Below, one piece after another: positions 54,040 to 63,167 of a stretch of DNA of 64,000 bases. Below the pieces are notes generated by a model. The model was not told where the DNA came from. It was given only the letters and a program-made list of their open reading frames with translations, and made no database searches. Made by a program: the position numbers and the translations under genes. Numbering within the stretch: the stretch's first letter is position 1; each line of letters begins with the position of its first letter. The DNA comes from Nocardioides marmoribigeumensis (lineage in GTDB: Bacteria; Actinomycetota; Actinomycetes; Propionibacteriales; Nocardioidaceae): contig NZ_JAVDYG010000001.1 of assembly GCF_031458325.1 (NCBI RefSeq), positions 992,001-1,056,000 on the forward strand, given 5' to 3'.

Positions 54040-55260
54040 TCACGGTGGCCCCTCGGCACCTCGCGGGTGCCCCGCCGGACCGCGCGAGGCACCGGCGGTG
54101 ACGGGGCTCGGCTGCGAGCGCCTCGCCGCCGGGTCCTGGGCCTGTCGCCACGCGCCGGCCGCCCCGAGGACCCAGCCCTCCTCCTGCAGCCGGAGAAGCG
54201 ACTCGCGCGCGGCCGTGGTCGGGACCCCGGCGGTGCGGGCGATCGAGGCCAGCGGCGCCGCGGAGGCGACCGGGACGGCCTCGAGCACGCGGCGGTCGTC
54301 GTCGCGCAGCAGGTCGAAGAGGGTCTCGGGGGCACGCGGCGGGGTCCACAGGACCTCGCCGACCGCGCCGACCAGGTCCTCGACGTGCTCACCGCGGGAG
54401 ACCAGGCTGGCCGTCCCGGCGTGCAGCAGCTCGTGGACGCCCTCGGAGGAGGCGTTGACCACGGGCCCGGGCACTCCCATCACCACCCGATGCAGCAGCC
54501 CGGCCCAGCTGGCGGTGTTGAGGGCTCCGCTGCGCACCGCGGCCTCGACGACCACGGTGCCGCGGGTCAGGGCGGCGATGAGCCGGTTGCGCGCGAGGAA
54601 CCGGTGCCTGGCCGGGGCCCAGCCGGGCAGTGCCTCGGAGACCACCACCCCGTCGCGGCAGATCTCGCGGAGCAGCTCGGTGTTGCGGACGGGGTAGGCC
54701 TTGTCGACGCCGCCGGCCAGGACGGCGACGGTGGGGCCCGCCGACCCCAGCGCCGCCCGGTGGGCCGCGGTGTCGATCCCGAAGGCGGCGCCCGAGACGA
54801 CCGTGCGGCCGGCCCGGGTCAGGTGCGCCGAGATGTCACCCGCCACGCCCTCGCCGTACGGCGTGCAGCTGCGCGAGCCGACCACCGCCACCGACCGCTC
54901 GCAGAGGGAGACCAGCGACCCGGCCCCGCGGACCCAGAGGCCCAGCGGCGCTCCCGCCATGCCGTTGAGGGTCTCGGTGCCGTCGAGGTCCATCAGCTGG
55001 GCGGGCCACTCGTCGTCGCCCGGCACGACGTAGCGGATGCCCACGCGACGTGCCCGGTCGAGCACCCCTGCCGGGTCGAGGGCGGCGAGACGGGTGGCGG
55101 ACGTCGCCCGCAGGTCGTCGAGGGACGGGTCGGCGAGGAGCCGGTCGTAGAGCTCGACCGCCCCGAGCCGGGCGACCATCAGGCAGACCTTGGGCGAGGC
55201 CGGCTCGAACAGCGAGCTGAGCGCGACCCGGGCCAGGCGCTCCCGCGGGTCGGCGGTCAC
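54040..55260 (-). CDS. dprA: DNA-processing protein DprA
   Basis: It binds single-stranded DNA and loads RecA during uptake-type recombination. The 406-aa product has the Rossmann-like DprA domain with VAVVGSRSCTPYGEGVA, SGAAFGIDTAAHRAAL and RFLARNRLIAAL, and a C-terminal winged helix (VLEAVPVASAAPLASIARTAGVP). An N-terminal SAM-like part is present. The GTG at 55260 overlaps the comM stop (GTGA). A Pro/Arg-rich tail follows the winged helix. No DNA-uptake genes occur nearby, as is usual for this conserved pair. Confidence 0.93.
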   Translation of the reverse strand: MTADPRERLARVALSSLFEPASPKVCLMVARLGAVELYDRLLADPSLDDLRATSATRLAALDPAGVLDRARRVGIRYVVPGDDEWPAQLMDLDGTETLNGMAGAPLGLWVRGAGSLVSLCERSVAVVGSRSCTPYGEGVAGDISAHLTRAGRTVVSGAAFGIDTAAHRAALGSAGPTVAVLAGGVDKAYPVRNTELLREICRDGVVVSEALPGWAPARHRFLARNRLIAALTRGTVVVEAAVRSGALNTASWAGLLHRVVMGVPGPVVNASSEGVHELLHAGTASLVSRGEHVEDLVGAVGEVLWTPPRAPETLFDLLRDDDRRVLEAVPVASAAPLASIARTAGVPTTAARESLLRLQEEGWVLGAAGAWRQAQDPAARRSQPSPVTAGASRGPAGHPRGAEGPP

Positions 55261-56855
55261 CGGGCCGCCTTCGCCAGCGCGCTGGACGGCAGGTCCCGAC
55301 CCAGCCGCAGCAGCAGCGCCAGGTCGGTCTCGTCGGCCCCCGGTGGGACGCCGGGAGGCAGCCCCCGCAGGTCGGCCACGGTCCAGGCGAGCCGGTGGAC
55401 CCGCACGGCGCCGCGCCGGGTGAGCGACCCGTCGCAGACGTGACGCTCCACCAGGGCCGCGGCCTCGGCAGCGAGCGGCCAGCGCTCGGCGAGCTGGGGC
55501 CCCGGCACGTCGGCGTTGAGCCGCCACGGCGTGCCGGCGTAGCGCTCCTGCTGGCGGGCCCGGGCTCGCTCGACCCGCGCCCGCACGACCGCGGTCGGCT
55601 CCGGCCGCGAGAGCGGGTCACCGATCTCGTGGGGCCGCACCGGCTGCACGTGGCGGCGGATGTCGAGGCGGTCCTCGACCGGCCCGCTCACCCGGGAGCG
55701 GTACTGCCGGCGGCGCACCTCGGTGCACGAGCACCGGCTCAGCCGCACGTCGGGGTGGTAGTCGCCACAGGGGCACGGGTTGCTCGCGAGCACGACCAGG
55801 GTGCGGGCCGGGAACGTCGCCACCTCCTCGCCGCGCGCGATCGTCACCTCGCCGCTCTCCAGCGGCTGGCGGAGCGCGTCGATGATGTCGAGGCTGAACA
55901 GCGGGAACTCGTCCAGGAAGAGCACGCCGTGCAGCGCGCGCGAGATCTCCCCCGGGCGGACGCGGCCGGAGCCCCCGCCCAGCAGGCTCGTCCTGCTCGC
56001 GGAGTGGTGCGGTGCCCGGAACGGTGGCCGCACCAGCCGCCCGAGCGACGGCACCAGCTCGCCGGCCAGCGACGAGACCGCGCACAGCTCGAGCGACTCC
56101 TCCACGGTCAGGTCGGGCAGCAGTCCCGGCAGTCGCTCGGCCAGGGTGGTCTTGCCCGACCCTCGCGGACCGGTCAGCAGCAGGTGGTGCCCCCCGGCCG
56201 CGGCGACCTCGAGGGCGTAGCGGGCCTCGCGCATCCCGTGGACGTCGACCAGGTCGAGCTCCTCGGCACGTCCCTCGCCGCGCCAGCGGAGCACCTGGCC
56301 CACCACCCGCGGCGCCACCTCGGGCGCCTCGGGGACCTGGGTGCCGGTCAGCAGCGCCACGACCTGCTGGAGCGAGCGCACCCCGATCACGTCGACCCCC
56401 GGCACCAGCGCCGCCTCCTCGGCCTGGACGTCGGGCACCATCACGCGGCGCAGGCCCCGGTCGCGCCCGGCGAGCACCATGGGCAGGACCCCGGGCACCG
56501 CGCGGACGCTGCCGTCCAGACCGAGCTCGCCGAGGAACAGCCAGCCCTCGGGGTCGAGACCCTTGACGTCGCCCGCGGCGGCGAGGATCGCGGTCGCGAT
56601 CGCCACGTCGAAGTGCGGCCCGCTCTTGGGCAGGTCCGCCGGGGAGAGCAGGACCGTCACCCGCCGCGTGGTCGGCCAGGTCAGGCCGCTGTTGACGATC
56701 GCCGCGCGGCAGCGGTCGCGCGCCTCGTTGATCGAGGCGTCGGCCCGGCCCACCAGCGTCGTCGCGATCACGCCCTGGGTGACGTCGGCCTGGACGTCGA
56801 TGAGGTGGCCGCTCATGCCTTGCAGGCACACGGTGCGGGTGGTCGCGACAGCCAC
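55257..56855 (-). CDS. comM: ComM/YifB-family AAA+ Mg-chelatase-like protein
   Basis: A 532-aa hexameric helicase-like ATPase that aids branch migration in natural transformation in some bacteria. The N-terminal ChlI-like domain has ADASINEARDRCRAAIVNSG. The AAA+ domain has Walker A TGPRGSGKTTLAERLPG near residue 230 and Walker B VLFLDEFPLF. A C-terminal Mg_chelatase_C domain ends the protein. It begins with GTG directly after the yraN stop and overlaps dprA by 4 nt. Walker A has Arg at the usual Pro position, a minor change. Confidence 0.94.
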   Translation of the reverse strand: MAVATTRTVCLQGMSGHLIDVQADVTQGVIATTLVGRADASINEARDRCRAAIVNSGLTWPTTRRVTVLLSPADLPKSGPHFDVAIATAILAAAGDVKGLDPEGWLFLGELGLDGSVRAVPGVLPMVLAGRDRGLRRVMVPDVQAEEAALVPGVDVIGVRSLQQVVALLTGTQVPEAPEVAPRVVGQVLRWRGEGRAEELDLVDVHGMREARYALEVAAAGGHHLLLTGPRGSGKTTLAERLPGLLPDLTVEESLELCAVSSLAGELVPSLGRLVRPPFRAPHHSASRTSLLGGGSGRVRPGEISRALHGVLFLDEFPLFSLDIIDALRQPLESGEVTIARGEEVATFPARTLVVLASNPCPCGDYHPDVRLSRCSCTEVRRRQYRSRVSGPVEDRLDIRRHVQPVRPHEIGDPLSRPEPTAVVRARVERARARQQERYAGTPWRLNADVPGPQLAERWPLAAEAAALVERHVCDGSLTRRGAVRVHRLAWTVADLRGLPPGVPPGADETDLALLLRLGRDLPSSALAKAAR

Positions 56856-57221
56856 TCAGCCCACCCCCCGCACGTGGTCCAGTCGCTCGGCGACCGGCAG
56901 GCTCAGGTCGATGCCGACGAGGTCGATGCGCACCTCGGTCGCCGACACCTGGTGCTCGCGCAGCCAGCGGGCGGCCAGCCGCCGCAGCCGGCAGAGCTTG
57001 GCCCCGGTCACCGCCTCCAGCGGGCTGCCGAACGCGGCGTCCCGACGCGTCTTGACCTCGCAGACCACCACCACCGGCCCGTCGCGGAGCACCAGGTCGA
57101 GCTCCCCCTCGGGGCACCTCCAGTTGCGGTCGAGGACCACCATCCCGTCCGCCACCAGGTGGCGGGCGGCGAGGTCCTCGCCGTACACCCCCATCGCGTT
57201 GCGCTGTGCTGCCGTCGTCAT
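56856..57221 (-). CDS. yraN: UPF0102 (YraN) endonuclease-like protein
   Basis: The 121-aa product has a restriction-endonuclease-like fold. It begins MTTAAQRNAMGVYGEDLAARHL and shows DRNWRCPEGELDLVLRDG and VVCEVKTRRDAAFG, the E-x-D and E-x-K nuclease-type pattern. The function in cells is unclear. The ATG at 57221 has AAGGAGGTG upstream, so the longer open frame is not used. It is first in yraN-comM-dprA. Confidence 0.94.
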   Translation of the reverse strand: MTTAAQRNAMGVYGEDLAARHLVADGMVVLDRNWRCPEGELDLVLRDGPVVVVCEVKTRRDAAFGSPLEAVTGAKLCRLRRLAARWLREHQVSATEVRIDLVGIDLSLPVAERLDHVRGVG

Positions 57222-57333
57222 CGCACACCTCCTTGGGACCGGAGCGTGCCGCGTCGGGAGGACGTACGACGGCCAGGTGCGTCGCGCTGGGGACGGCGCC
57301 GGCGTCCCCACACCTGGGGAGGGAAGCGGGCCT

Positions 57334-57798
57334 CTAGTAGGTGCCGGGGTTGTCGCAGGGCGGGGGGCTGTCGGGGACGTTCTCGACCTGGCGCCGCGCC
57401 GACTGGGTCACCCGGCCGTCGTCGGGCATCGGCAGGAAGGGCAGGTTGAGGTCCAAGGTCTCGAAGGCGACCGTGACCCGGACGTAGTCCCCGCGCCGGA
57501 CCGGGCGGCCCAGGGCGTTCCCGTCGGCGTCGGTCCACTCGAAGCCCGCCACGACCGGCGAGACGGCCGGCTGTCCCGCGTGGTCGTCGATCCGGGGCTC
57601 CACGCAGGTCGCCCAGTCCTGCCCGACGACCATCTTGCGCGCGGCCTCGCGGGCGTTGGCGCTGGCGGTCGTGAGGGCCCAGAAGAGGTAGCCGTACTGG
57701 ATCAGCCCGAACACCAGCAGCAGCATCAGCGGGGCGACCAGGCCGAACTCGAGCGCGGTCGCTCCGGTCTCCGCCCGTCCGGCGGTGCGCCGCCTCAT
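57334..57798 (-). CDS. TadE-like pseudopilin-family protein
   Basis: A 154-aa membrane protein of the TadE family. The N-terminal RAETGATALEFGLVAPLMLLL is the TadE signature, with Glu and one transmembrane helix at about 10-35, followed by an extracellular part with paired cysteines (CVEPRIDD, PPPCDN). It is coupled to the TadG-like gene by a TGATG overlap. Proteins of this type are part of Flp/Tad pili, but here no pilus ATPase, prepilin or peptidase gene is near. Confidence 0.88.
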   Translation of the reverse strand: MRRRTAGRAETGATALEFGLVAPLMLLLVFGLIQYGYLFWALTTASANAREAARKMVVGQDWATCVEPRIDDHAGQPAVSPVVAGFEWTDADGNALGRPVRRGDYVRVTVAFETLDLNLPFLPMPDDGRVTQSARRQVENVPDSPPPCDNPGTY

Positions 57799-60050
57799 CA
57801 CTTCACCAGCCGGATGATGCGGGGACCGACGCCGAGGTAGTCCACGGTCGGACCGTCGTAGGAGCTGCCCACCGGCGGGAGCGCGTCGGGGGCGATCGTC
57901 ATGAACCGAGCGGCCTTGAGCCGGCCGTTCTGGACGACGAGGCCGGCCTGCTCGCGGCCCATGTCGACGCCGAGCCCGTTGGCCAGGGTCTGCAGCGCGG
58001 CGTCGACGTTGCCGCTGTCGAGCTGGTTGAGCGCGGTGGTGATCCCGATGCCGCTGAGGAAGGTCTGCACGATCGGGCCGAGGATCCCCAGGCTGGCGGT
58101 CACCTCGTCGACGGCGTCGTCGAGGTTCTGCTGCACGGCCTTGGGCAGCGGGTCGATCACGCCTGTCGGCTGGATGCCGGCGATGTTGAGCGAGTCGGCC
58201 GACCCGTTGTCGATGAAGACCGGCCGGAAGGTGAGGACGGGGTAGTCGACCTGCCCGGGGGCGTTGAGGCTGACGTAGCTCAGCACCGGCACCCACCCGA
58301 ACCGCGGGGAGGAGTAGATCTCGCTCTTGATCGTGTCGCTCGGGGTGATCAGCGGCAGGTTGGGCAGCAGGTAGGTGTCCAGGGCCATCGCGAGCTGGCT
58401 GTCCAGCAGGGTGCCGGACCCGCTCTTGAGGTAGTCCTCGAGCCCGTCGTCGTTGTAGAGCCCGGCGAAGCCGAGGACGCTGAGGTCGACCTTGTGCCCG
58501 CTGGCGCAGGCGCTGGCCCGGTTGCAGCTGAGCCGTCCGTAGCCCGGCTCCGCCGGGCTCGACGCCGTGTTCTTCAGCATCCCGTCGGTGAACTCCTGCT
58601 CGGCCGCGGCGTCGCTGCGCAGGCGCACGCAGTTGGCCGGGGCGCCGCCCAGCAGCGTCGCGTCGTACGTCGCCTGGGTGTCGAGGCGGTTGTACGCCGT
58701 GCCGGCGCAGCCGAGCAGGCCGTACGCCGGGTTGGCGAGCACGTTGGTCACGGTCCCGTTGATCACCGACACCAGCCCCGCGGCGCTCCCGTCGAGACCC
58801 GACAGGTCGGCCCCGCCGAGCGCTTGCACGAGGGCCTCGTTGCGGGTGACGGAGTGGTCGAGGCCCTCCTGGAGGTTGCGGGTCAGGGCGGGGGTGCCGT
58901 GGTCCTTGGCGCGCGGCGAGTCGAGCAGCCGCCCGCAGGCGACCGTGTCGCTGAGGTTGAGCAGGCCGCCCATCGCGGTGACCAGGGACCCGACCACGCT
59001 GGTCTGGGCGGGGTAGACGTCGAAGGACACCGTCCCGGTCGACCACTTCGGGGCCGACGGCGTGAGGCCGAGCCCGAGGGAGATCAGGCTGGTGGGCAGG
59101 CGCACCTTGACGTACCACCGGCCCGGGGTGTTCCTCACCGCGTCCGGGATCGCCACGGTCACGAGCTTGGTGGTGGTCGACAGGGTCGAGACGTCCACCG
59201 GACCGATCGTGGTGTCCCCGCGCTTGAAGACGATCTTGCTGTCCGAGGCGTTCAGCGACAGGATCGCCGGCGACCCCACCCCCACCGTGAGCACGGAGCC
59301 GTCGGTGGAGGGGTTGGACACGGTCACCAGGTCGCTGGCGTTGGCGCCGGAGTAGGTGGTGTCCCAGGGGGTGAGCGCGGGCTCGTTCTGGGTGGGCAGT
59401 GACCCGCTGGAGGAGTAGTTGCCGGGGACGACGTAGCTGATCGGCAGCAGCTTGTCGACGCCCGAGCCGAGTCCGGCCTGGTTGACCACGCCGGCCAGGC
59501 ACTGCAGCGACAGCCCGATCGGGAGCAGGCCGCCGGGCGAGGACACCTTGGCGGTCGCGGACTTGCTCTGGGTGACGTTGCTGGCCCCGGTGACACCGGC
59601 CCACACGTAGTCCACCCGCGCCTCGGGCCCGATCACCTGCACCTGGGTGCTCGAGGGGAAGGTCACCTTGCCGGTGGTGACGAGCTTCTGGGCGTAAGTG
59701 TCCAGCGTGCCGGAGGAGCTCGAGGCCGGGCAGTCGGGGATCGAGGGGTCGAGGGTCCGCTGGCCGACGACGGGGTGGCACGCGAGGTGGTAGGCCACCC
59801 GCTTGGCCACTGCCAGCCGGGTGGCGTCGTCGGCGGCGGGCAGCGCCTCGGCGGCGAACGTCGCCGCGCCGTCGGCCTGGGCCTGGAGCTGGCCACGGCG
59901 CATCCAGGTGTTGCCGATGTCGACCACGAACGCGGCGACCACCAGCAGGATCATCACCACCAGGGCGGACAGCAGCGCGACCGCTCCTCCCTCTCGGGAG
60001 CGGTCCCGCTCTCGGCGCGGCCTGAGCCGGGCGTCGGCCCAGTCCCCCAC
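57798..60050 (-). CDS. TadG-like secreted/membrane protein
   Basis: A 750-aa protein with one N-terminal membrane helix (about 22-45; GGAVALLSALVVMILLVVAAF) and a TadG-type start (VVDIGNTWMRRGQLQAQADGAA), the Flp-associated DUF2134-like feature. The large extracellular portion is rich in Ser, Thr and Asn, with several cysteines (CASGHKVD, CNRASACAS, CAGTAYN) that could be disulfide-linked. I see no catalytic motif. It begins with GTG 15 nt after the upstream gene. The large extracellular region suggests a surface or adhesive role. Confidence 0.85.
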   Translation of the reverse strand: MGDWADARLRPRRERDRSREGGAVALLSALVVMILLVVAAFVVDIGNTWMRRGQLQAQADGAATFAAEALPAADDATRLAVAKRVAYHLACHPVVGQRTLDPSIPDCPASSSSGTLDTYAQKLVTTGKVTFPSSTQVQVIGPEARVDYVWAGVTGASNVTQSKSATAKVSSPGGLLPIGLSLQCLAGVVNQAGLGSGVDKLLPISYVVPGNYSSSGSLPTQNEPALTPWDTTYSGANASDLVTVSNPSTDGSVLTVGVGSPAILSLNASDSKIVFKRGDTTIGPVDVSTLSTTTKLVTVAIPDAVRNTPGRWYVKVRLPTSLISLGLGLTPSAPKWSTGTVSFDVYPAQTSVVGSLVTAMGGLLNLSDTVACGRLLDSPRAKDHGTPALTRNLQEGLDHSVTRNEALVQALGGADLSGLDGSAAGLVSVINGTVTNVLANPAYGLLGCAGTAYNRLDTQATYDATLLGGAPANCVRLRSDAAAEQEFTDGMLKNTASSPAEPGYGRLSCNRASACASGHKVDLSVLGFAGLYNDDGLEDYLKSGSGTLLDSQLAMALDTYLLPNLPLITPSDTIKSEIYSSPRFGWVPVLSYVSLNAPGQVDYPVLTFRPVFIDNGSADSLNIAGIQPTGVIDPLPKAVQQNLDDAVDEVTASLGILGPIVQTFLSGIGITTALNQLDSGNVDAALQTLANGLGVDMGREQAGLVVQNGRLKAARFMTIAPDALPPVGSSYDGPTVDYLGVGPRIIRLVK

Positions 60051-60065
60051 GGTGGCTACCTCGGG

Positions 60066-60566
60066 TCAGCAGGCCTGGACGTCGAGTCGAACGTTGTCCA
60101 GGTGGACGGACGTGTCGGAGACGACCTCCCCGTCGTTCGGCAGCAGACCGCTCATGGCCGACTGCGCCACCGACACCTTGACGCTCAGTTTGACATCGAC
60201 GCCGAGCTGATGAGGGACGAAGTCGACGATCTGCGCCGTCACGTCCGAGGCGTCGACGCCGGTGGTGCCCGACGAGGCCGCGGTGGCCTTGTTGGCGTTG
60301 GCGGCCACGGTGTCGCGCAGCAGGGTGCGCAGCGACTCGCAGCTGGTGAACGCGCCGTACACCGCGGCCTGGTCGACCTGCGGCTCGACGGCGTCGCGCT
60401 GGGCCTGCCAGAAGTACTGCCCGTAGGCGAGCACCCCGATCATGAGCGGGCTGAGCAGGGCACTGATCAGGCCGGCCTCGACGGCGGCCACCCCCTGCTG
60501 GTCGCGTCGTCGGCTGGTGCGTCGGCCGCCCTCCCGGTGGCCGCGCAGGTGCGTGCGTGCGTTCAT
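60066..60566 (-). CDS. TadE-like pseudopilin-family protein
   Basis: A 166-aa protein. The segment QGVAAVEAGLISALLSPLMIG is the TadE-like start (about residues 25-45), followed by one membrane helix and an extracellular part with two cysteines (FTSCESL, and the final residue). The ATG at 60566 has GGGAGGGA upstream; the frame is open 52 codons further up without homology. It is first in the three-gene cluster. The 180-nt space to DUF2469 probably holds the promoter, but I could not identify one with confidence. Confidence 0.82.
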   Translation of the reverse strand: MNARTHLRGHREGGRRTSRRRDQQGVAAVEAGLISALLSPLMIGVLAYGQYFWQAQRDAVEPQVDQAAVYGAFTSCESLRTLLRDTVAANANKATAASSGTTGVDASDVTAQIVDFVPHQLGVDVKLSVKVSVAQSAMSGLLPNDGEVVSDTSVHLDNVRLDVQAC

Positions 60567-60746
60567 CGGATCCCTCCCCAGGAACCTCGACGACTCGCAG
60601 GACTCCCACCCTGCGCCCTCGCCACCCCTGACGAGTGAGCCGCCGGACCGGACTTGTACGCCCGACCAAGAACAGCGTAAGTGACCAAGGTCCCTAATCG
60701 GAAGTAACCGGCAAGATTTCACCTGGGGCGTGTCGGCGCCCCCGGC

Positions 60747-61055
60747 TCAGTCCTCCGGCGGCTGGAGGTCGGACTCGGCGAGCTCCTCGACGTTGACGTC
60801 CTTGAACGTGAGCACCTTGACGTTCTTGGCGAACCGGGCGGGGCGGTACATGTCCCAGACCCAGGCGTCGGTCATCGAGACCTCGAAGAACACGTCGTCG
60901 GCCTCGGTGCGCGCCTTCACGTCGACCTGGTTGCACAGGTAGAAGCGGCGGTCGGTCTCCACGACGTACTTGAAGATGCCGACGACGTCGCGGTACTCGC
61001 GGTAGAGCTGCAGCTCCATCTCCGCCTCGTACTTCTCCAGGTCCTCGGCACTCAT
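60747..61055 (-). CDS. DUF2469 family protein
   Basis: A 102-aa protein conserved in actinobacteria next to rnhB. It begins MSAEDLEKYEAEMELQLYRE and has RRFYLCNQVDV, WDMYRPARFAKNVKV and an acidic tail. The function is unknown; the gene has been kept in this position (lepB-rnhB-DUF2469) across the phylum. It overlaps rnhB by 4 nt (ATGA), so it is translationally coupled. Confidence 0.95.
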   Translation of the reverse strand: MSAEDLEKYEAEMELQLYREYRDVVGIFKYVVETDRRFYLCNQVDVKARTEADDVFFEVSMTDAWVWDMYRPARFAKNVKVLTFKDVNVEELAESDLQPPED

Positions 61056-61744
61056 CTCGTCTCCTCCAGCACGCCCGTCTCCGTGGCGTCATTGTCGCCC
61101 AGGACCCGGCGGACGTTGACGAAGCAGCGCCGGTGGATGGGCGTCGCTCCGTGGCGCTCGAGCGCCTCGGTGTGCGTCGGGGTGATGTAGCCCTTGTGGG
61201 TCAGGAAGTCGTAGTCCGGGTAGCGCTCGTGCTCCCCCACCATGATCCGGTCGCGGGTCACCTTGGCCAGCACGCTCGCCGCGGCGATGCAGGCCGAGAC
61301 CCGGTCGCCCTTCCAGACCGCCAGGCCCGGGACGCCGAGACCGTCGACGGGGAACCCGTCGGTCAGGACGTACGACGGCCGCACGTCCAGGCGCGCGAGC
61401 GCCCGTCGCAGCGCGGCGACGTTGGCCACGTGCATGCCGAGGCGGTCGCACTCCCCGGGCGGGACGACGACCACCGACCACGACAGCGCCCGGCGCACGA
61501 CCTGGTCGTAGCAGCGCTCCCGGGCGGCGGCGGTGAGGAGCTTGGAGTCGGCCAGGCCCGGGACGACGCCGCGGTCGCCGTCGGGGAGGATCGCCGCCGC
61601 GGCGACCAGCGGACCCGCGCACGCGCCGCGCCCGGCCTCGTCGACCCCGGCGATCGGGGTGAGGCCGTGGCGGCGCAGCGCGCGCTCGTAGCCGTAGAGC
61701 CCCGCGTCGCGTCGGACCGTGGCACCACGGGGCAGCTCGCTCAT
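61052..61744 (-). CDS. rnhB: Ribonuclease HII
   Basis: It cleaves RNA in RNA-DNA hybrids and single ribonucleotides in DNA. The 230-aa product has the first catalytic pair in GVDEAGRGACAGPLVAAAAIL near residue 35, DSKLLTAAARERCY, VLTDGFPVDG with the second Asp, and SVLAKVTRDRIM. The ATG at 61744 overlaps the lepB stop (ATGA); an alternative start 6 codons earlier is less likely. Full length. Confidence 0.96.
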   Translation of the reverse strand: MSELPRGATVRRDAGLYGYERALRRHGLTPIAGVDEAGRGACAGPLVAAAAILPDGDRGVVPGLADSKLLTAAARERCYDQVVRRALSWSVVVVPPGECDRLGMHVANVAALRRALARLDVRPSYVLTDGFPVDGLGVPGLAVWKGDRVSACIAAASVLAKVTRDRIMVGEHERYPDYDFLTHKGYITPTHTEALERHGATPIHRRCFVNVRRVLGDNDATETGVLEETR

Positions 61745-62568
61745 CGGGCGTCGCCCCCGCACTGGTCGGGGTCGGCGTCACCGCCGGGGACCGTCTCGAA
61801 GGTGGAGGGGCGGTGGATGATCGTGGCGTGGGTCAGCGGCCACACGACGGAGAACACCTTGCCGACCACGTCGTCCACCGGCACGCACCCGCCACCGGGG
61901 TCGCCGAGGTGGACCCGGGAGTCGGCCGACTCGCCGCGGTTGTCGCCCATCACCCAGAGGTAGCCCCGGGGGATCTCCACCTTGAAGGTGATCAGCGACG
62001 GCTTGGCGCCGGGGGCGAGGTAGTCCCGCTCCTCCAGCGGGGTGCCGTTGACCCGCAGGCGGCCCAACTTGTCGCAGCAGCGCACGGTGTCACCGCCGAC
62101 CCCGATCACGCGCTTGACCAGGTGACCGCCGGTCGGGAAGAGGCCGAAGGCCTCCAGGGTCTTGGCGAGCGGGTTGCGGGCCTGCGGGGCCTGCTGCTCG
62201 TCGAGCCAGCCGCCCGGGTCGGCGAAGACCACGATGTCGCCCCGCTGGGGGCTCCCGTCGCCCCAGTAGGAGACCTTCTCCACCAGGATCCGGTCGTTGA
62301 AGACCAGGGTGTCGTTCATCGAGCCCGACGGGATGTAGAAGGCCTGCATGAACAGGGCCTTGATCCCGACGGCCAGGATCAACGCGACGACGAGCAGCAG
62401 GACCATCTCCTGCCAGAACGGCAGGTGGTCGCGCTCGTCCTCGCCCTCCTCGAGCTCCTCGTGCTCCGACCCGGGGTGCCGGTCGTCGGCCCCGACGGGG
62501 TCGGAGGAGGTGGTCGCCCGGTCCGCTCGATGACGTCCCGGCACCGGGCGATCCTCGTGGTCGGTCAC
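61741..62568 (-). CDS. lepB: Signal peptidase I
   Basis: It cleaves signal peptides at the outer face of the cytoplasmic membrane. The 275-aa product has a charged cytoplasmic N-terminus of about 50 residues, one membrane helix (WQEMVLLLVVALILAVGIKA), the nucleophile Ser in FYIPSGSMNDTL and the general base Lys in HLVKRVIGVGGD. Later boxes include GYLWVMGDNRGESADSR. It begins with GTG and lies 47 nt after rplS. rnhB follows with a 4-nt overlap. Confidence 0.96.
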   Translation of the reverse strand: MTDHEDRPVPGRHRADRATTSSDPVGADDRHPGSEHEELEEGEDERDHLPFWQEMVLLLVVALILAVGIKALFMQAFYIPSGSMNDTLVFNDRILVEKVSYWGDGSPQRGDIVVFADPGGWLDEQQAPQARNPLAKTLEAFGLFPTGGHLVKRVIGVGGDTVRCCDKLGRLRVNGTPLEERDYLAPGAKPSLITFKVEIPRGYLWVMGDNRGESADSRVHLGDPGGGCVPVDDVVGKVFSVVWPLTHATIIHRPSTFETVPGGDADPDQCGGDAR

Positions 62569-62615
62569 CCCGGGAGCCTAACCGGGCGGGGTCTGGTGAC
62601 CGGAGGCGGCGCGGG

Positions 62616-62969
62616 TCAGCGGACCTCGCGCTTCTCCTTGATCTTGGCGGCCTTGCCGCGCAGGTTGCGCAGGTAGTAGAGCTTGGCGCGGCGGACGTCA
62701 CCGCGGGTCACGACCTCGACATGGTCGATGATCGGGGTGTGCAGCGGGAAGGTGCGCTCGACGCCGACGCCGAAGGAGACCTTGCGGACCGTGAAGGTGC
62801 GCCCGACGCCCGAGCCCTGGATGCGGATGCAGACGCCCTGGAAGACCTGGATGCGGGAGCGGTTGCCCTCGACCACGCGGACGTGGACCTTGAGGGTGTC
62901 ACCGGGGCGGAACTCCGGGAGGTCGTCGCGCTTGTGGCCGGCGGCGAGCTGGTCGATGACGTTGGTCAT
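62616..62969 (-). CDS. rplS: 50S ribosomal protein L19
   Basis: The 117-aa product is a full-length bL19 ([20 protein letters not shown] to the KIKEKREVR end), located at the 30S-50S interface. The ATG at 62969 has GAGGAG upstream; the open frame continues upstream without homology. The 198-nt space to trmD contains an inverted repeat (63053-63064 and 63135-63146) and a possible promoter; the order trmD-rplS-lepB-rnhB is the standard one. Confidence 0.97.
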   Translation of the reverse strand: MTNVIDQLAAGHKRDDLPEFRPGDTLKVHVRVVEGNRSRIQVFQGVCIRIQGSGVGRTFTVRKVSFGVGVERTFPLHTPIIDHVEVVTRGDVRRAKLYYLRNLRGKAAKIKEKREVR

Positions 62970-63052
62970 GGTGTCTCCTCGTCGGCGCCACAGGTCGCCC
63001 ACGGTCGTGGGGGTGGATCGGTGCCCGGCGTGCTGTGTCAGTGGCGGCGTGC

Positions 63053-63146
63053 CCCCTGTGGCAGGTGCACCGCTGACCGTCGCCCCACGAGGGAGCTTGC
63101 GCGGTCGTCGTGACGGCCGGACCAACCCAGGATTCTGCCACAGGGG
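63053..63146. promoter_or_regulatory. 12-bp inverted repeat upstream of rplS
   Basis: CCCCTGTGGCAG (63053-63064) and its exact inverse (63135-63146) are 70 nt apart. The right arm overlaps a candidate -10 (CAGAAT, minus strand, 63137-63132) with a weak -35 18 nt further up. The left arm would lie in the rplS leader. Confidence 0.35.
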
Positions 63147-63167
63147 CCGCGGCCGGACGAAATCGCC

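Noticed and set aside
49724-54349. A very long minus-strand open frame (over 1500 codons) across the M23, protease and xerC genes
   Set aside because: It is antisense or out of frame to well-supported genes and has the Arg/Gly/Pro/Ala composition of GC-rich shadow frames, with no domains.
60567-60746. Possible riboswitch or small RNA upstream of the TadE cluster
   Set aside because: The sequence is AT-richer, but I could not match it to any known riboswitch core or find a convincing stem set.
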